The notes beneath the pieces are model-generated. The model did not search any database. It saw only the letters and a list, made by a program, of their open reading frames with translations, and had not been told where the DNA came from. Below, one piece after another: positions 27,888 to 36,836 of a stretch of 63,335 nucleotides of DNA. Source of the stretch: Candidatus Marinamargulisbacteria bacterium SCGC AG-410-N11 (GTDB lineage: Bacteria; Margulisbacteria; Marinamargulisbacteria; GCA-2716485; AG-410-N11); contig QFBS01000003.1 in assembly GCA_003265895.1 (NCBI GenBank), positions 1 through 63,335 on the forward strand. The letters run 5' to 3'. A program made the translations under genes and the position numbers. Numbering within the stretch: the first letter of the stretch is position 1; each line of letters begins with the position of its first letter.

Positions 27888-29091
27888 GTTTAAATTGATT
27901 TCAAGTGTAGGTTTTAAAGAGCTTCAAAATTTTGGTGACTTTTTAGAAGTTGCATCCAAAGAAATAGAGAAAATCGAAAAGAAGGTTCCTAATTTATCGT
28001 CCAGCAAAAATTTGCGTCAAAGAATTTGTCAAGCCAAGATATATTTTAAGAAAAAAATTAAAGAATTTAAAATAGATAGTTCAGTAAGTTATGCAGAAAA
28101 AGTATTGTACCTATCCTATATTAATAACTATGTTCAAGATAGCGATAAAAATGAATTTGATTCTGATAGATTAACGTGCAATAGATTTATTTCTAACAAA
28201 ATTCGAAATAATCAGTTTTCTCATAGCTTTCGAAGAGCTTTTTCAATAAAAGAAATTACAGATAGGCTCTTGCAAATATTTAGAGCAATTAATGCGAGAA
28301 TTGATGAATTTGGGAACGTGCCTGTATATTTAGATACAATGAGAACGTATATAAACAACAATATAGATCATATTGATAAAAGTAATGTTCCGAGTTGGAA
28401 ATCAACAAGACAAAAATTAGATGGTTTGACAATAGCGGCGAGAGTAAAATGCGGGAGAAAAGTTTCGTTAATTGAAAAAGAAAAAGCAGTAATTTATTCG
28501 AAAAGATTACAGCGTAAAGTAAGACAGGGAAGAGGCTCTCGTGCTAATATTCTGTTGACTCCTAAGATTAATCGTAGTGAATCTTCTAGTAGGGTTAAGA
28601 CGACGTCTGCATCTCTAAATTCGCAACTTGCAAAACAATTATATCGTTTAAAAAAAATGTTAACTCCTGATAAAAAGCAAACAGATTCTGTTGGTAGTAT
28701 TATGACAATTTCCCGATCTCCAAAACCGGGAATAGCAATACCTCAAAAAAGTAGATTAACACAAGGTTCAAGAAGTCCACAGGGAGTCATTCAAGGTCAA
28801 ATGTTAGTTAAAGACGGAGGTGTTTACATACATTCTGATTCTAAAGAAAGCAGAATAAAGACGCCTCCAATAGGCCCCCAGGAAAGTAAAGATACACCTC
28901 CAAAAGTTCTCCAGGTAAGTAAACTAAATACTCCTTGCATAAACAATCCTCTTACACCCCCGACAGTCTCCCAGTCACAAAAAGCTAAACCAATGCAATA
29001 TCAAAAAGGTTTAGTTCCGATAGCTAATAATAAATTAGGTTTAGATGTAAGCCTATTGATCAGTTCTTCTGCTGTTATATCGGCAAGTTGA
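27880..29091 (+). CDS. Basic unknown protein with TPPxxxQxSK repeats
   Basis: The 403-residue protein has a helical N-terminal half (residues 1-200), then a very basic, disordered region. Near residues 330-370 are three short repeats, TPPIGPQESK, TPPKVLQVSK and TPPTVSQSQK, and it ends in a hydrophobic LDVSLLISSSAVISAS. It lacks its own SD; translation is probably coupled to the 16-codon ORF that overlaps its start, or the two are one frameshifted gene. There is no recognisable domain. The Pro/Ser repeats resemble signalling-adaptor binding tails in effectors, which is inference only. Confidence 0.5.
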   Translation: MIRFKLISSVGFKELQNFGDFLEVASKEIEKIEKKVPNLSSSKNLRQRICQAKIYFKKKIKEFKIDSSVSYAEKVLYLSYINNYVQDSDKNEFDSDRLTCNRFISNKIRNNQFSHSFRRAFSIKEITDRLLQIFRAINARIDEFGNVPVYLDTMRTYINNNIDHIDKSNVPSWKSTRQKLDGLTIAARVKCGRKVSLIEKEKAVIYSKRLQRKVRQGRGSRANILLTPKINRSESSSRVKTTSASLNSQLAKQLYRLKKMLTPDKKQTDSVGSIMTISRSPKPGIAIPQKSRLTQGSRSPQGVIQGQMLVKDGGVYIHSDSKESRIKTPPIGPQESKDTPPKVLQVSKLNTPCINNPLTPPTVSQSQKAKPMQYQKGLVPIANNKLGLDVSLLISSSAVISAS

Positions 29092-29162
29092 TAGGTAAAA
29101 TATATAATAAAAAAGATAGTTAAGATTTAAAAATTTATTAATACTATGTTAATATTTTGGTT

Positions 29163-29585
29163 ATGAAAAAAACAGCAAGCGCAGGTGGCGTGGTATTAAA
29201 CACAAATAAAAAAGTATTATTAGTAAAGCAACAAAATAATGTTTGGTCGTTACCAAAAGGACATGTCGAGCATAATGAAAGTGTTTTAGACGCAGCTAAA
29301 CGAGAAATCGAAGAAGAGTCAGGAATAAATGAATTAACTCTTGTTTTGGAGTTAGGGTCTTATCAGCGCTATAAAATTGGTAAAGATGGTAATGACGATC
29401 AAAGTGAGTTAAAAGAAATATTTTTATTTTTGTTTTTAACAAATCAACAGCATTTAAGCCCTCATGACCCTGATAATCCGGAAGCAATATGGGTAAACTC
29501 TGAAGACGTAAAAAGTTATTTGACTCATGAAAAAGATATTGAGTTTTATGAATCCAAGCTATCAGTTATTTTAGGACATGACTAA
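29163..29585 (+). CDS. Nudix hydrolase
   Basis: The ATG at 29163 gives 140 residues (an in-frame TTG lies two codons upstream). The full Nudix box G-x5-E-x7-REIEEESG is present, starting at G38 of LPKGHVEHNE. Such small proteins hydrolyse nucleoside diphosphates linked to another group, such as Ap4A, mRNA caps or oxidised nucleotides; the substrate is not predictable. Its stop overlaps the cutA start by eight bases, so both are in one operon. Confidence 0.9.
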   Translation: MKKTASAGGVVLNTNKKVLLVKQQNNVWSLPKGHVEHNESVLDAAKREIEEESGINELTLVLELGSYQRYKIGKDGNDDQSELKEIFLFLFLTNQQHLSPHDPDNPEAIWVNSEDVKSYLTHEKDIEFYESKLSVILGHD

Positions 29586-29901
29586 ACCCATATACAGTAT
29601 CATTATTACCACTTGCCCAACAAAGGCGGCGGCTAAAAAGATAGCTAATAAATTAGTAGCAGCTAAAGTGTCTGCCTGTGTTCAAATAAGTTCTCCTATA
29701 GAAAGTTTTTATTATTGGGATAATCAAATTCAAAATGATCAAGAATATCGATTACAGATCAAAACAAAGACAAGTTTATTTGAAAAGGTAAAAGATATAA
29801 TACAAAGTAATCACCCTTATGACATCCCTCAAATTATTTTAGTGCCTATTTTAGAAGGAAATAAGGCCTATTTAGACTGGGTTAATAGCGTTGTTAGTTA
29901 A
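29578..29901 (+). CDS. cutA: Divalent-cation tolerance protein CutA
   Basis: The 107-residue protein matches CutA over its length: ITTCPTKAAAKKIANKL at the start, SACVQI, YYWDNQIQNDQEYRLQIKTK, and the C-terminal HPYDIPQII...YLDWV. CutA is a trimer of ferredoxin-like subunits linked to copper tolerance in E. coli and of uncertain role elsewhere. It follows the Nudix gene with overlap and converges on the HAD gene eight bases away. Confidence 0.95.
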   Translation: MTKPIYSIIITTCPTKAAAKKIANKLVAAKVSACVQISSPIESFYYWDNQIQNDQEYRLQIKTKTSLFEKVKDIIQSNHPYDIPQIILVPILEGNKAYLDWVNSVVS

Positions 29902-29909
29902 CATTTAAA

Positions 29910-31187
29910 TTAATACTCTTTTTTACAGTCAGAAGTTGTTAACTCTTGATAGTTTTTATGTTTGGAATCCTCAGTTATTAGTCGGTTTTGAGCTAAGAAC
30001 TCTAGTGTATCTGTAGTTCCTTCGACAAATCGTCCTGTTAACATAAACGAATTATTTGGTTCTTTGAATGTATCATAAACATTTTTATCAGTACCTACAA
30101 AAACCTTAATTAAGTTATTTTGATTAATTGGAGATAGCCATTGATGAAAAGGGAACTTGAATAGTTCGATATCATTTTTAGAGTCACCAAAAACAATAGC
30201 GTTATTAAGTGTTTGAGTGATCTCTGTGATAAAAAATGGATGAAGAGTTTGCAAGCCTTCCATTTTGTTGGATGCTGTAATTTCAAAGAAATCATAGTCT
30301 AAAACTTTGTGAAAACGATAATGGTTTTGAATTCGTTTGACACCCCAATCATTAGCTACTTTTTTAATGAATTCCATAGCAGAAGGGGAGTTTTTTGGGA
30401 GAAAAATCGACCATTTACCGCCTCTCATTTCAACAAAAATTTGAAAAGAGTCATGATTAGACGATTCAAGTACGTGATTGATAGTAAGTCGAACTTTTCC
30501 GCCTTGTTCAGAGGTTAAAAGCTGCATATTTTGTTCTGTTAGCCTAAAGTTAGGGTCGAATTCTTTAGCAACGCAAATCATAATTTCTAATAGAGTTTCT
30601 TTATGACTTTTGGATAAACATTTGCCTTCATAAATTTGATTAGGAAAATGGTTCTGAATTCGATAAATATCATGACCAGAGCCACACACTAGAAAGACCT
30701 TATCTAGGTTGGCTTGTTTGATAGAGCTTAAGAAATGGTTAGAGACAGTATGAATAGAATCACTAGTGACTAAGACCAGAGGCATGTTTTGCTTAAATAA
30801 TGATAATAACGCTTGTGCCGTTCGTGGCCGGATAGTATCTTCTTCTTGAAAGAGGATTGTTTTGGTCATATCAGCAATAATAACAGTTTCGTTGTTTTTA
30901 AAATAAGAGATCCGTTGTTTAAGTTTTTCTAAAGAGTTAAGAGCTTGGTGACGAGTATCTAAAAATGATGAACAAGTCGTAGGCCCTAGTGATTTAATAT
31001 AATGATCTTGTAAAATAGGGTCATTAAATAATGATGATAGATCATTAGATGTAGGTGGTAATACTCGTTCAATCGATTTTTCTATTGATCCATTAAGCAA
31101 TGTAGCTAAATGAATAGCACTCTTAGATTCTGTATGGTTAGACGAGTCAATAAGTGTTTCTTGTATTGTACTAATAAATTTTTTCAT
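29910..31187 (-). CDS. HAD-superfamily phosphatase-like protein with altered motif I
   Basis: The 425-residue protein has a ~95-residue helical N-terminal extension, then a HAD hydrolase of the Cof/SPP (IIB) type. Motif I reads ADMTKT with nucleophile D106 but Thr at D+2 in place of the usual general-acid Asp. Motif II is VLVTSDS, and motif IV is FGDSKNDIELF with both acidic residues. DxT is usual in P-type ATPases and may change turnover. The substrate is unknown; sugar phosphates are typical for this cap type. It is convergent with cutA. Confidence 0.78.
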   Translation of the reverse strand: MKKFISTIQETLIDSSNHTESKSAIHLATLLNGSIEKSIERVLPPTSNDLSSLFNDPILQDHYIKSLGPTTCSSFLDTRHQALNSLEKLKQRISYFKNNETVIIADMTKTILFQEEDTIRPRTAQALLSLFKQNMPLVLVTSDSIHTVSNHFLSSIKQANLDKVFLVCGSGHDIYRIQNHFPNQIYEGKCLSKSHKETLLEIMICVAKEFDPNFRLTEQNMQLLTSEQGGKVRLTINHVLESSNHDSFQIFVEMRGGKWSIFLPKNSPSAMEFIKKVANDWGVKRIQNHYRFHKVLDYDFFEITASNKMEGLQTLHPFFITEITQTLNNAIVFGDSKNDIELFKFPFHQWLSPINQNNLIKVFVGTDKNVYDTFKEPNNSFMLTGRFVEGTTDTLEFLAQNRLITEDSKHKNYQELTTSDCKKEY

Positions 31188-31369
31188 AAGTCATTTCCTT
31201 TCGAAGATAAAGATCTGAATCGTTTTAATGTAAAAAGTGTGCCAGTTGAATTTAACGTGATATTAATAAATTTATAAATAAATCGTTACAAAAATGAATG
31301 CTTGGGTTCGGGATATGTGTATATATTACATAATTGTTTAGATTCTAATGTGTTAAATATCGTATTAAA

Positions 31370-31398
31370 TTGGCAGTAAACCAGAAATATATTATGAT
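31370..31398 (+). promoter_or_regulatory. Sigma-70-like promoter of ggt
   Basis: TTGGCA and TATGAT are separated by exactly 17 bases, about 30 bp upstream of the ggt start codon. AAAGGGG serves as SD. Confidence 0.6.
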
Positions 31399-31429
31399 AA
31401 GGTCACTAACAAAGTAAAAGGGGTTCCTA

Positions 31430-33142
31430 ATGATTAAAAAGATCGTTATATTTTTTATTTTAACTATAATAGTAATTGGAAAAATAAGCGCTGCGCCAAT
31501 ATATAGTTACGATGATCGATTTCATCCTAAGGTAGCTCAAAATGGCATGGTTGCAACTCAAGAAGCTTTAGCAACAAAAGTTGGGCTCAGTATTCTTCAA
31601 AAGGGCGGTAATGCTATAGATGCAGCGGTAGCTATTGGGTATACCTTAGCCGTAACATTGCCGAGGGCCGGAAACTTAGGAGGGGGCGGCTTTATGATGG
31701 TATATTTAAAAAGTGAAAATAAAGTAATTGCAATCGATTATCGAGAAAAAGCGCCAATATTAGCAACCAAAGATATGTTTTTGGACTCCTCAGGTAGCGT
31801 GGATAGTAGTAAGTCGAGAGATAGTGTATTGTCAGTAGGTATTCCAGGAACAGTTTTAGGCTTAAACACAGCTCTTGAGAAATATGGAACATTACGATTA
31901 AAAGACGTGATCCAGCCGGCAATAAATTATGCTAAAAAAGGGATACCCGTAACACAGGACTTAGCTCACTCGATTCAGAGGGCATGGCCAAAACTGCAGA
32001 AGTACCCAGCTAGTAAAGGCGTATTTGGAAGAAATGATAGCCCTTTGTCAGTAGGTGATCGATTAATCCAGAAGGATTTAGCCTGGTCTTTAAAGCAAAT
32101 AAAAAAAGATGGAAGCCAAGCCTTTTACAACGGAGAAATAGCAAAAAAAATAATATCTTATATAAATAAAAACCAAGGTTTAATCTCTCAGCAAGACTTA
32201 ACCGAATATCGCGTTGTAGAGCGAAAGCCAGTGCGTGGTAATTATCGAGGTTTTGAGATCTTTGCAATGCCTCCACCTAGTTCTGGTGGTATTCATTTGG
32301 TGCAGATGTTGAATATTTTAGAGAACTACCCTTTAAAAAAGTGGGGTCATAATTCGGCAAAGTCAATTCATATTATGGCAGAAACGATGAAGCGGGCATA
32401 TGCAGATCGATCAAAGTTTTTAGGAGATCCAGACTTTGTAAGAGTTCCTCTTAAGCAGTTAATTTCAAAAGAGTATGCGCAGCAGATTGTTAATGATATA
32501 AAGGTAGGAAAAATAACACCTAGCTCTAAAATTGGGCCAAGTAATTTAATAAAATTATCAGAAGGTCCTCAAACAACTCACTATAGTGTTATAGATAAAG
32601 AGGGAAATATGGTGAGTAATACATACACGTTAAATTTTAGTTATGGTAATAAACAGATTGTGCAAGGTACCGGTATTTTATTAAATAATCAAATGGATGA
32701 CTTCTCTGCAAAGCCAGGTGTTCCAAACGCGTATGGTTTAATTGGCGGTGAGTTTAATGCTATTGAGCCCGAAAAGCGAATGTTAAGTTCAATGACCCCT
32801 ACAATTGTTTTAAAAGAAGGGCGTCCTTATTTAGCAACAGGATCTCCAGGAGGTAGTCGAATAATAACAACTGTATTGCAAGTTATTGTAAATCTAATTG
32901 ATCATCAAATGAATATTAGTGATGCAACACAGGCAGTAAGAATTCATCATCAATGGCTACCGGATAGTATTCGTTATGAAAAAGGATTAAATATTGATAC
33001 TCGAAATAAATTAATATCAATGGGATACAAATTGAAACAGGGGTATAATATGGGGTCTGTACAAAGTGTTATGAAAAAGGATAACTTTTTATGGGGGGCA
33101 TCTGATTTAAGAAAGCCTGGAGCTTTAACAATAGGGTATTAA
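31430..33142 (+). CDS. ggt: Gamma-glutamyltranspeptidase (exported)
   Basis: The 570-residue protein has a signal peptide (residues 1-21, ending ISAAP). It carries GGNAIDAAVAIGYTL near the front, NLGGGGF, and the autocleavage site TTHYSVID, where the first Thr (T382) becomes the N-terminal nucleophile of the small subunit. The C-terminal GSPGGSRIITTV completes the donor site. It hydrolyses or transfers the gamma-glutamyl group of glutathione in the periplasm, which would support use of host or environmental glutathione as a cysteine and glutamate source. Length and motifs indicate an active enzyme. Confidence 0.95.
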   Translation: MIKKIVIFFILTIIVIGKISAAPIYSYDDRFHPKVAQNGMVATQEALATKVGLSILQKGGNAIDAAVAIGYTLAVTLPRAGNLGGGGFMMVYLKSENKVIAIDYREKAPILATKDMFLDSSGSVDSSKSRDSVLSVGIPGTVLGLNTALEKYGTLRLKDVIQPAINYAKKGIPVTQDLAHSIQRAWPKLQKYPASKGVFGRNDSPLSVGDRLIQKDLAWSLKQIKKDGSQAFYNGEIAKKIISYINKNQGLISQQDLTEYRVVERKPVRGNYRGFEIFAMPPPSSGGIHLVQMLNILENYPLKKWGHNSAKSIHIMAETMKRAYADRSKFLGDPDFVRVPLKQLISKEYAQQIVNDIKVGKITPSSKIGPSNLIKLSEGPQTTHYSVIDKEGNMVSNTYTLNFSYGNKQIVQGTGILLNNQMDDFSAKPGVPNAYGLIGGEFNAIEPEKRMLSSMTPTIVLKEGRPYLATGSPGGSRIITTVLQVIVNLIDHQMNISDATQAVRIHHQWLPDSIRYEKGLNIDTRNKLISMGYKLKQGYNMGSVQSVMKKDNFLWGASDLRKPGALTIGY

Positions 33143-33154
33143 TTAAATATTATT

Positions 33155-33901
33155 TTAATTAGTAAGTTGAGGTGGGTTTGATTTGAAAAACGTCGACTCA
33201 AGCCGTTTATCAAACCAAGAGATAGATCTATTTCGGTATTGATGAAAAAGGTCATCTATATCAGATACAAACTGGTGCGCATAAAGATGGCAAAAGTCCG
33301 ACAGCATTTCTATTTGGCTTGTAGTCATAATGTTAGGATTGATAGTAAATGTCCAAACACCAAACTTTTTTTTTGAAAATTGACTTAATTGGTAAGGAAT
33401 CCAAACAAGGTTGTATCGCTTAAATGGGTAGTATGAAATACCTGCATTTATCATACGAATTGTTGTATATCGAGATAAAACATCACAGGTAACTTGATCA
33501 AAGCTATTAGCAGGTGCAATAAAGATTGTAGTGTTAATTTTGTGTCGTTTAAAAATAGCCGTGCCATTTAAAATTTTTTCTTTTTGTTGATCAATATTGA
33601 GTCCAGCAAACTCAGATTTTAAGTGAACAGGTACTAACCCTCCTTGCTTTGTCGAAATTGTATGGTCATATCCGTGTAGTCCTATCGTCCAGCCTTTATG
33701 TTGCCATGCTCTAACTTGAGACCAGAATCCTGTAATAGGCGGTTGAAATATAAGGTTTTTACTTTTATTGTTAGGAATAACACCCACTAATGGTTTAATT
33801 CCAGAGGAATCACAAATTGTTTCAATAAGTTCCCAAGATTTCCAGTTTGAAGTAGGGCAAGCATCATCAAGACGTAAAATGTATCGTTGCTGATTAAACA
33901 T
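33155..33901 (-). CDS. DUF2334 polysaccharide-deacetylase-like protein
   Basis: The 248-residue protein shows the DUF2334 arrangement. An early LRLDDACP (metal-binding Asp pair), GVIPNN, WTIGLHGYDHT (His pair) and TIFIAPANSFD follow in order. This family is a branch of the NodB/polysaccharide deacetylase fold acting on sugar polymers. There is no signal peptide. It starts MFNQQRYILRLDD with no strong SD. It converges with ggt 12 bases away. The substrate is unknown. Confidence 0.85.
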   Translation of the reverse strand: MFNQQRYILRLDDACPTSNWKSWELIETICDSSGIKPLVGVIPNNKSKNLIFQPPITGFWSQVRAWQHKGWTIGLHGYDHTISTKQGGLVPVHLKSEFAGLNIDQQKEKILNGTAIFKRHKINTTIFIAPANSFDQVTCDVLSRYTTIRMINAGISYYPFKRYNLVWIPYQLSQFSKKKFGVWTFTINPNIMTTSQIEMLSDFCHLYAHQFVSDIDDLFHQYRNRSISWFDKRLESTFFKSNPPQLTN

Positions 33902-33963
33902 AATTTTATAATAGCGAAAATAGTAACAAAATTAAAATATTTAAGAGCATAGTGATAAAGTCT

Positions 33964-33998
33964 GCAACTTTTCTGAGATATTTTCGATAATATATTAA
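33964..33998 (+). promoter_or_regulatory. Shared non-canonical promoter-like motif
   Basis: GCAACTTTT at 33964-33972 is followed by TTTTCGATAATATATTAA, with CGATAATATATTAA at 33985-33998, just upstream of a small exported ORF. The same two-part motif precedes the beta-barrel gene at 52463 on the other strand. The second part alone precedes the 792-residue gene. Confidence 0.45.
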
Positions 33999-34011
33999 AG
34001 AGGTGAGACGA

Positions 34012-34173
34012 ATGTTTAAAGTAAAAACAATAATTTATATAATGTTATCATTTTTAACTATCTATAAAGTTTTTATAGCGTCACCACTTATTGCAGAGTC
34101 GTTTAATACCCCATTTGAATATAGTCGATTCCAAAAAATTTATATTTCAACTAAAGATATTTTAGAGAGTTAA
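34012..34173 (+). CDS. Small exported peptide
   Basis: The 53-residue ORF follows an AGAGGTGAG SD. It starts with a signal peptide or membrane anchor (MFKVKTIIYIMLSFLTIYKV) followed by a short mature part of about 25 residues containing SFNTPFEYSRFQK. It lies just downstream of a promoter-like motif shared with two other genes. Its 3' end overlaps the convergent 231-residue gene by 23 bases. Function unknown. Confidence 0.45.
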   Translation: MFKVKTIIYIMLSFLTIYKVFIASPLIAESFNTPFEYSRFQKIYISTKDILES

Positions 34174-34846
34174 GAACATTTTTACTGAATTTATTTAAAG
34201 TAAATAAATATTCAAGTTTAGTGTAAAGTTCTATGCCTTCAAGTTTCTTTTTCAATTCGGTTGGGTTAGAATTTTGAATAGTTTTTAAGATTTGTTTTAG
34301 TTGAGAACGTTGGTAAGAGAGGGATTTATTATTTAATACTCTAAGTAACTTAGCATTTAATAAAGTATCTTTTAGTTGTTTAGTTTCCACCTGAGTATTT
34401 TTAAGTTGGCCTAGGAATTGATTCCATTCTTCTTCTATTTCTTGTTCAATACGAAGGTCTGTAGCTTGTTCAATATGTCGTTGTAATTTAATATCTAAAA
34501 TAAGTTCTTTTGCTGGAATGGGTGAATTGGGTAAATGTTTTTCAATAGATCTTTTTATTATAGTGTCTAAATTAGGGTCTTCAGAGCTTTTAACGTTGTC
34601 AAGTTGCCCGTTAAGAATAGTTAAGTTAACAATGGTATCACCTAAATTGTCCTTGTCTTTTAAGCAATCTTCAATAGAGGATGTCTGAATTTTATGAATT
34701 AGTTCAGATAAATCTCTGATAGCGTTAGTATCTGATATTAGACCGTCGATTCTATTCGCGGTTGTTTTTGAAGCCTTTTCTTGAAGTGAAGTATCTTTAG
34801 GCGGAGTAGTAAGTTTATTGTTAGTGGGGTCAACTTGATTAACCAT
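34151..34846 (-). CDS. Unknown coiled-coil protein
   Basis: The 231-residue protein begins with a Thr/Lys-rich disordered segment and then is wholly helical. Heptad-like leucines run through about residues 60-220 (IQTSSIEDCLKDKDN, LKDTLLNAKLLRVLNN). An AAAGGATAG SD precedes the ATG. There is no signal peptide or cysteine-rich motif. It could be a structural or chaperone-type protein. I do not recognise it. Confidence 0.5.
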   Translation of the reverse strand: MVNQVDPTNNKLTTPPKDTSLQEKASKTTANRIDGLISDTNAIRDLSELIHKIQTSSIEDCLKDKDNLGDTIVNLTILNGQLDNVKSSEDPNLDTIIKRSIEKHLPNSPIPAKELILDIKLQRHIEQATDLRIEQEIEEEWNQFLGQLKNTQVETKQLKDTLLNAKLLRVLNNKSLSYQRSQLKQILKTIQNSNPTELKKKLEGIELYTKLEYLFTLNKFSKNVLNSLKYL

Positions 34847-35016
34847 AATCTATCCTTTCTTAATTTAATTAGCGCTTTGTATCTAGTGTTAATACCCAAA
34901 GGATTTGTTAGTTAAACATATCAGATTAGTCTTCTAATGAGTTCCTAAATTTAAATTTATAGTGTTTAAACACGTACAAAAAGGGAATATAAAAAAGAAG
35001 AAAGGAGTTATAATTA

Positions 35017-35520
35017 ATGAAATTAACAATAAATACACTATTTTATATAAAAGAGGAAATTAAACAAGGAAGAATAAAAGTTAACGATGTTTTAGCTAAC
35101 AGGATGATATCAGGAATAAAGTTTAATAGGCAATTATGTATATCCAGATATTCGGCTAAAAAAATAAATAATTTATGTAAGAAGCCGGAGTATAGTTCTC
35201 GAAAGCATAACGATTTAGAAGACTTCGATGAAAAAGACTGTTTGAAGCAAAAGGATATCAAACACATAGTACAAGCATTAAGTGATCTAAAAATAGGTGG
35301 AGAGTCTAAGGCTAGTATGGTAACAAGGCAAGATAAATCAGCTGGAGCGTTGAGCGATAGGTCCATCTGTACCAGTAACTCTAATGTTGAACGAGACAAC
35401 TTAAACTTTCAAAAAAAGGATGCTATTAAGTACAGAAAACAAAGAAGGAATCTTAAGGCAATTGAAGGGCATTCACTCAGAGACTTGCTTGAGAGTGACG
35501 ATAGTGACAAAGAAAATTAA
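35017..35520 (+). CDS. Unknown basic/charged protein
   Basis: The 167-residue protein has a clear AAAGGAG SD. The first 60 residues are helical and basic (INTLFYIKEEIKQGRIKVND, SRYSAKKINNL). The rest is highly charged and Ser-rich, with low predicted order, ending GHSLRDLLESDDSDKEN. A strong palindromic terminator follows six bases after the stop. No domain is recognised; size and composition resemble small effectors. Confidence 0.5.
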   Translation: MKLTINTLFYIKEEIKQGRIKVNDVLANRMISGIKFNRQLCISRYSAKKINNLCKKPEYSSRKHNDLEDFDEKDCLKQKDIKHIVQALSDLKIGGESKASMVTRQDKSAGALSDRSICTSNSNVERDNLNFQKKDAIKYRKQRRNLKAIEGHSLRDLLESDDSDKEN

Positions 35521-35525
35521 GCAAA

Positions 35526-35549
35526 ACACCCACTCAATTGAGTGGGTGT
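35526..35549. terminator. Bidirectional rho-independent terminator
   Basis: A perfect 24-base palindrome (ACACCCACTCAA and its complement) lies between two convergent genes, five bases after one stop. AAAA precedes it on one side, and TAAATCT follows on the other, so it can serve both strands. Confidence 0.75.
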
Positions 35550-35572
35550 AAATCTATTGATTAAATATAAAA

Positions 35573-36307
35573 TTATTTATTTATGCTAATTAGTTCAACT
35601 TCAAACAATAGGGTTGAGTTTGGTTGGATTTTAGATCCTGGAGGGGGCGTTATTCCATAGGCTAATTTAGACGGAATAAATAATTTCCATTTAGCCCCAA
35701 TCGACATTTTTTGTAAAGCTTCTGTCCATCCTTCGATAACTTGTCCAACTGGAAATGAAGCGGGCTGGTTACGATCGTAAGAACTATCAAATTGAGTGCC
35801 ATCTAATAGTGAGCCTTTATAATGAACAGTAACTTTGTCAGACGCAGAAGGAAATGATTTGCCATTCCCTTTTTTGAGAATTTGATACTGTAACCCAGAT
35901 TTAGTCGTAATTACACCTTTATTTTTTTTGTTTTTCAAAAGAAACTCTATTTCCTTATTTTCGTTTATCTCTGCTAATTTTTGCTGTTCTTGTTTAAACG
36001 CTTCTTGTTCTTTTTGCATTGCTTCCGTCACTCGTTTTTGTAAATCTTGAAGAATAGTATCTTGTTCTTCTTGTGAAATCTGAGGAGAGTTGGTTAGCCC
36101 ATCTTTAAATGCTTTTGATACAATATTTGGATCAACTGTAAGCTTTTGACTTTCAAAATTTTGTTTAAAGTTCATACCTAGGTTATATCCAATAGAATAA
36201 CTTTCTTTTTGTTCTTGTGTATCTAACTTAACGGCAGCTGTTTCATGATTGCAACCACTGATTAAAAGTGATCCAATAAGGACAGCTCCTAAAATTTTAT
36301 TTTTCAT
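35573..36307 (-). CDS. Mip/FkpA-type FKBP peptidyl-prolyl isomerase lipoprotein
   Basis: The 244-residue protein starts with a lipoprotein signal with lipobox LISGC (Cys19). A helical dimerisation region at about residues 28-115 (SYSIGYNLGMNF and a Lys/Glu/Gln-rich long helix) is followed by an FKBP domain from ~130 to the end. The FKBP domain has VTVHYKGSLLDGTQFDSSYD, VGQVIEGWTEAL and PSKLAYG. It would fold outer-membrane or secreted proteins in the periplasm. Members of this family (Mip) promote infection by intracellular bacteria. The gene is monocistronic and faces a strong terminator. Confidence 0.93.
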   Translation of the reverse strand: MKNKILGAVLIGSLLISGCNHETAAVKLDTQEQKESYSIGYNLGMNFKQNFESQKLTVDPNIVSKAFKDGLTNSPQISQEEQDTILQDLQKRVTEAMQKEQEAFKQEQQKLAEINENKEIEFLLKNKKNKGVITTKSGLQYQILKKGNGKSFPSASDKVTVHYKGSLLDGTQFDSSYDRNQPASFPVGQVIEGWTEALQKMSIGAKWKLFIPSKLAYGITPPPGSKIQPNSTLLFEVELISINK

Positions 36308-36478
36308 AATACTCCTTTTTAATTGTTATTTTAATTTATTATATACTAAACAAAAATTAATAATCAAAAAATACAAGTATAGTAAATTGATAACTAAATA
36401 TTTAGCATCATATTGAATTGAGTAAAATTTAAGGATTAGATTTAATTTGATGTATAATATGAGCTTAAGGAAGTGGTT

Positions 36479-36823
36479 ATGGGATACTATTTAATAAAGC
36501 TATTAATATCAGCGCTAATGATTGTGATTGTTGCAGAATTGGGTAAGCGAGTATCGTGGTTAGCTGCATTAGTTGCCTCGTTGCCATTAACCTCGATTAT
36601 AGCGCTTTGTTGGCTATATATCGATACTAAAAATATTAGTAAAGTTATTAACTTGACCCATTCAATAGCAATCGCGATTGTTCCATCGCTAATTTTTTTT
36701 GTTGTATTTCCAATAATGTTAAAGCAAAATATATCCTTTATCACAAGTTTGGTAATCTCTATTGGTGTCATGTTTTGTGGATATGTTTTATATTCATTGT
36801 GCATGAAATCATTTTTAAATTAA
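36479..36823 (+). CDS. DUF3147 membrane protein
   Basis: The 114-residue protein has four membrane helices and the DUF3147 signature region LGKRVSWLAALVASLPLTS near residues 22-40. The ATG at 36479 is chosen because AAGGA lies seven bases upstream; an in-frame GTG two codons earlier is too close. It is probably translated together with the EamA gene 13 bases later. Function is unknown; DUF3147 genes often occur near transporters. Confidence 0.8.
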   Translation: MGYYLIKLLISALMIVIVAELGKRVSWLAALVASLPLTSIIALCWLYIDTKNISKVINLTHSIAIAIVPSLIFFVVFPIMLKQNISFITSLVISIGVMFCGYVLYSLCMKSFLN

Positions 36824-36836
36824 TGGTTAATTTAAG

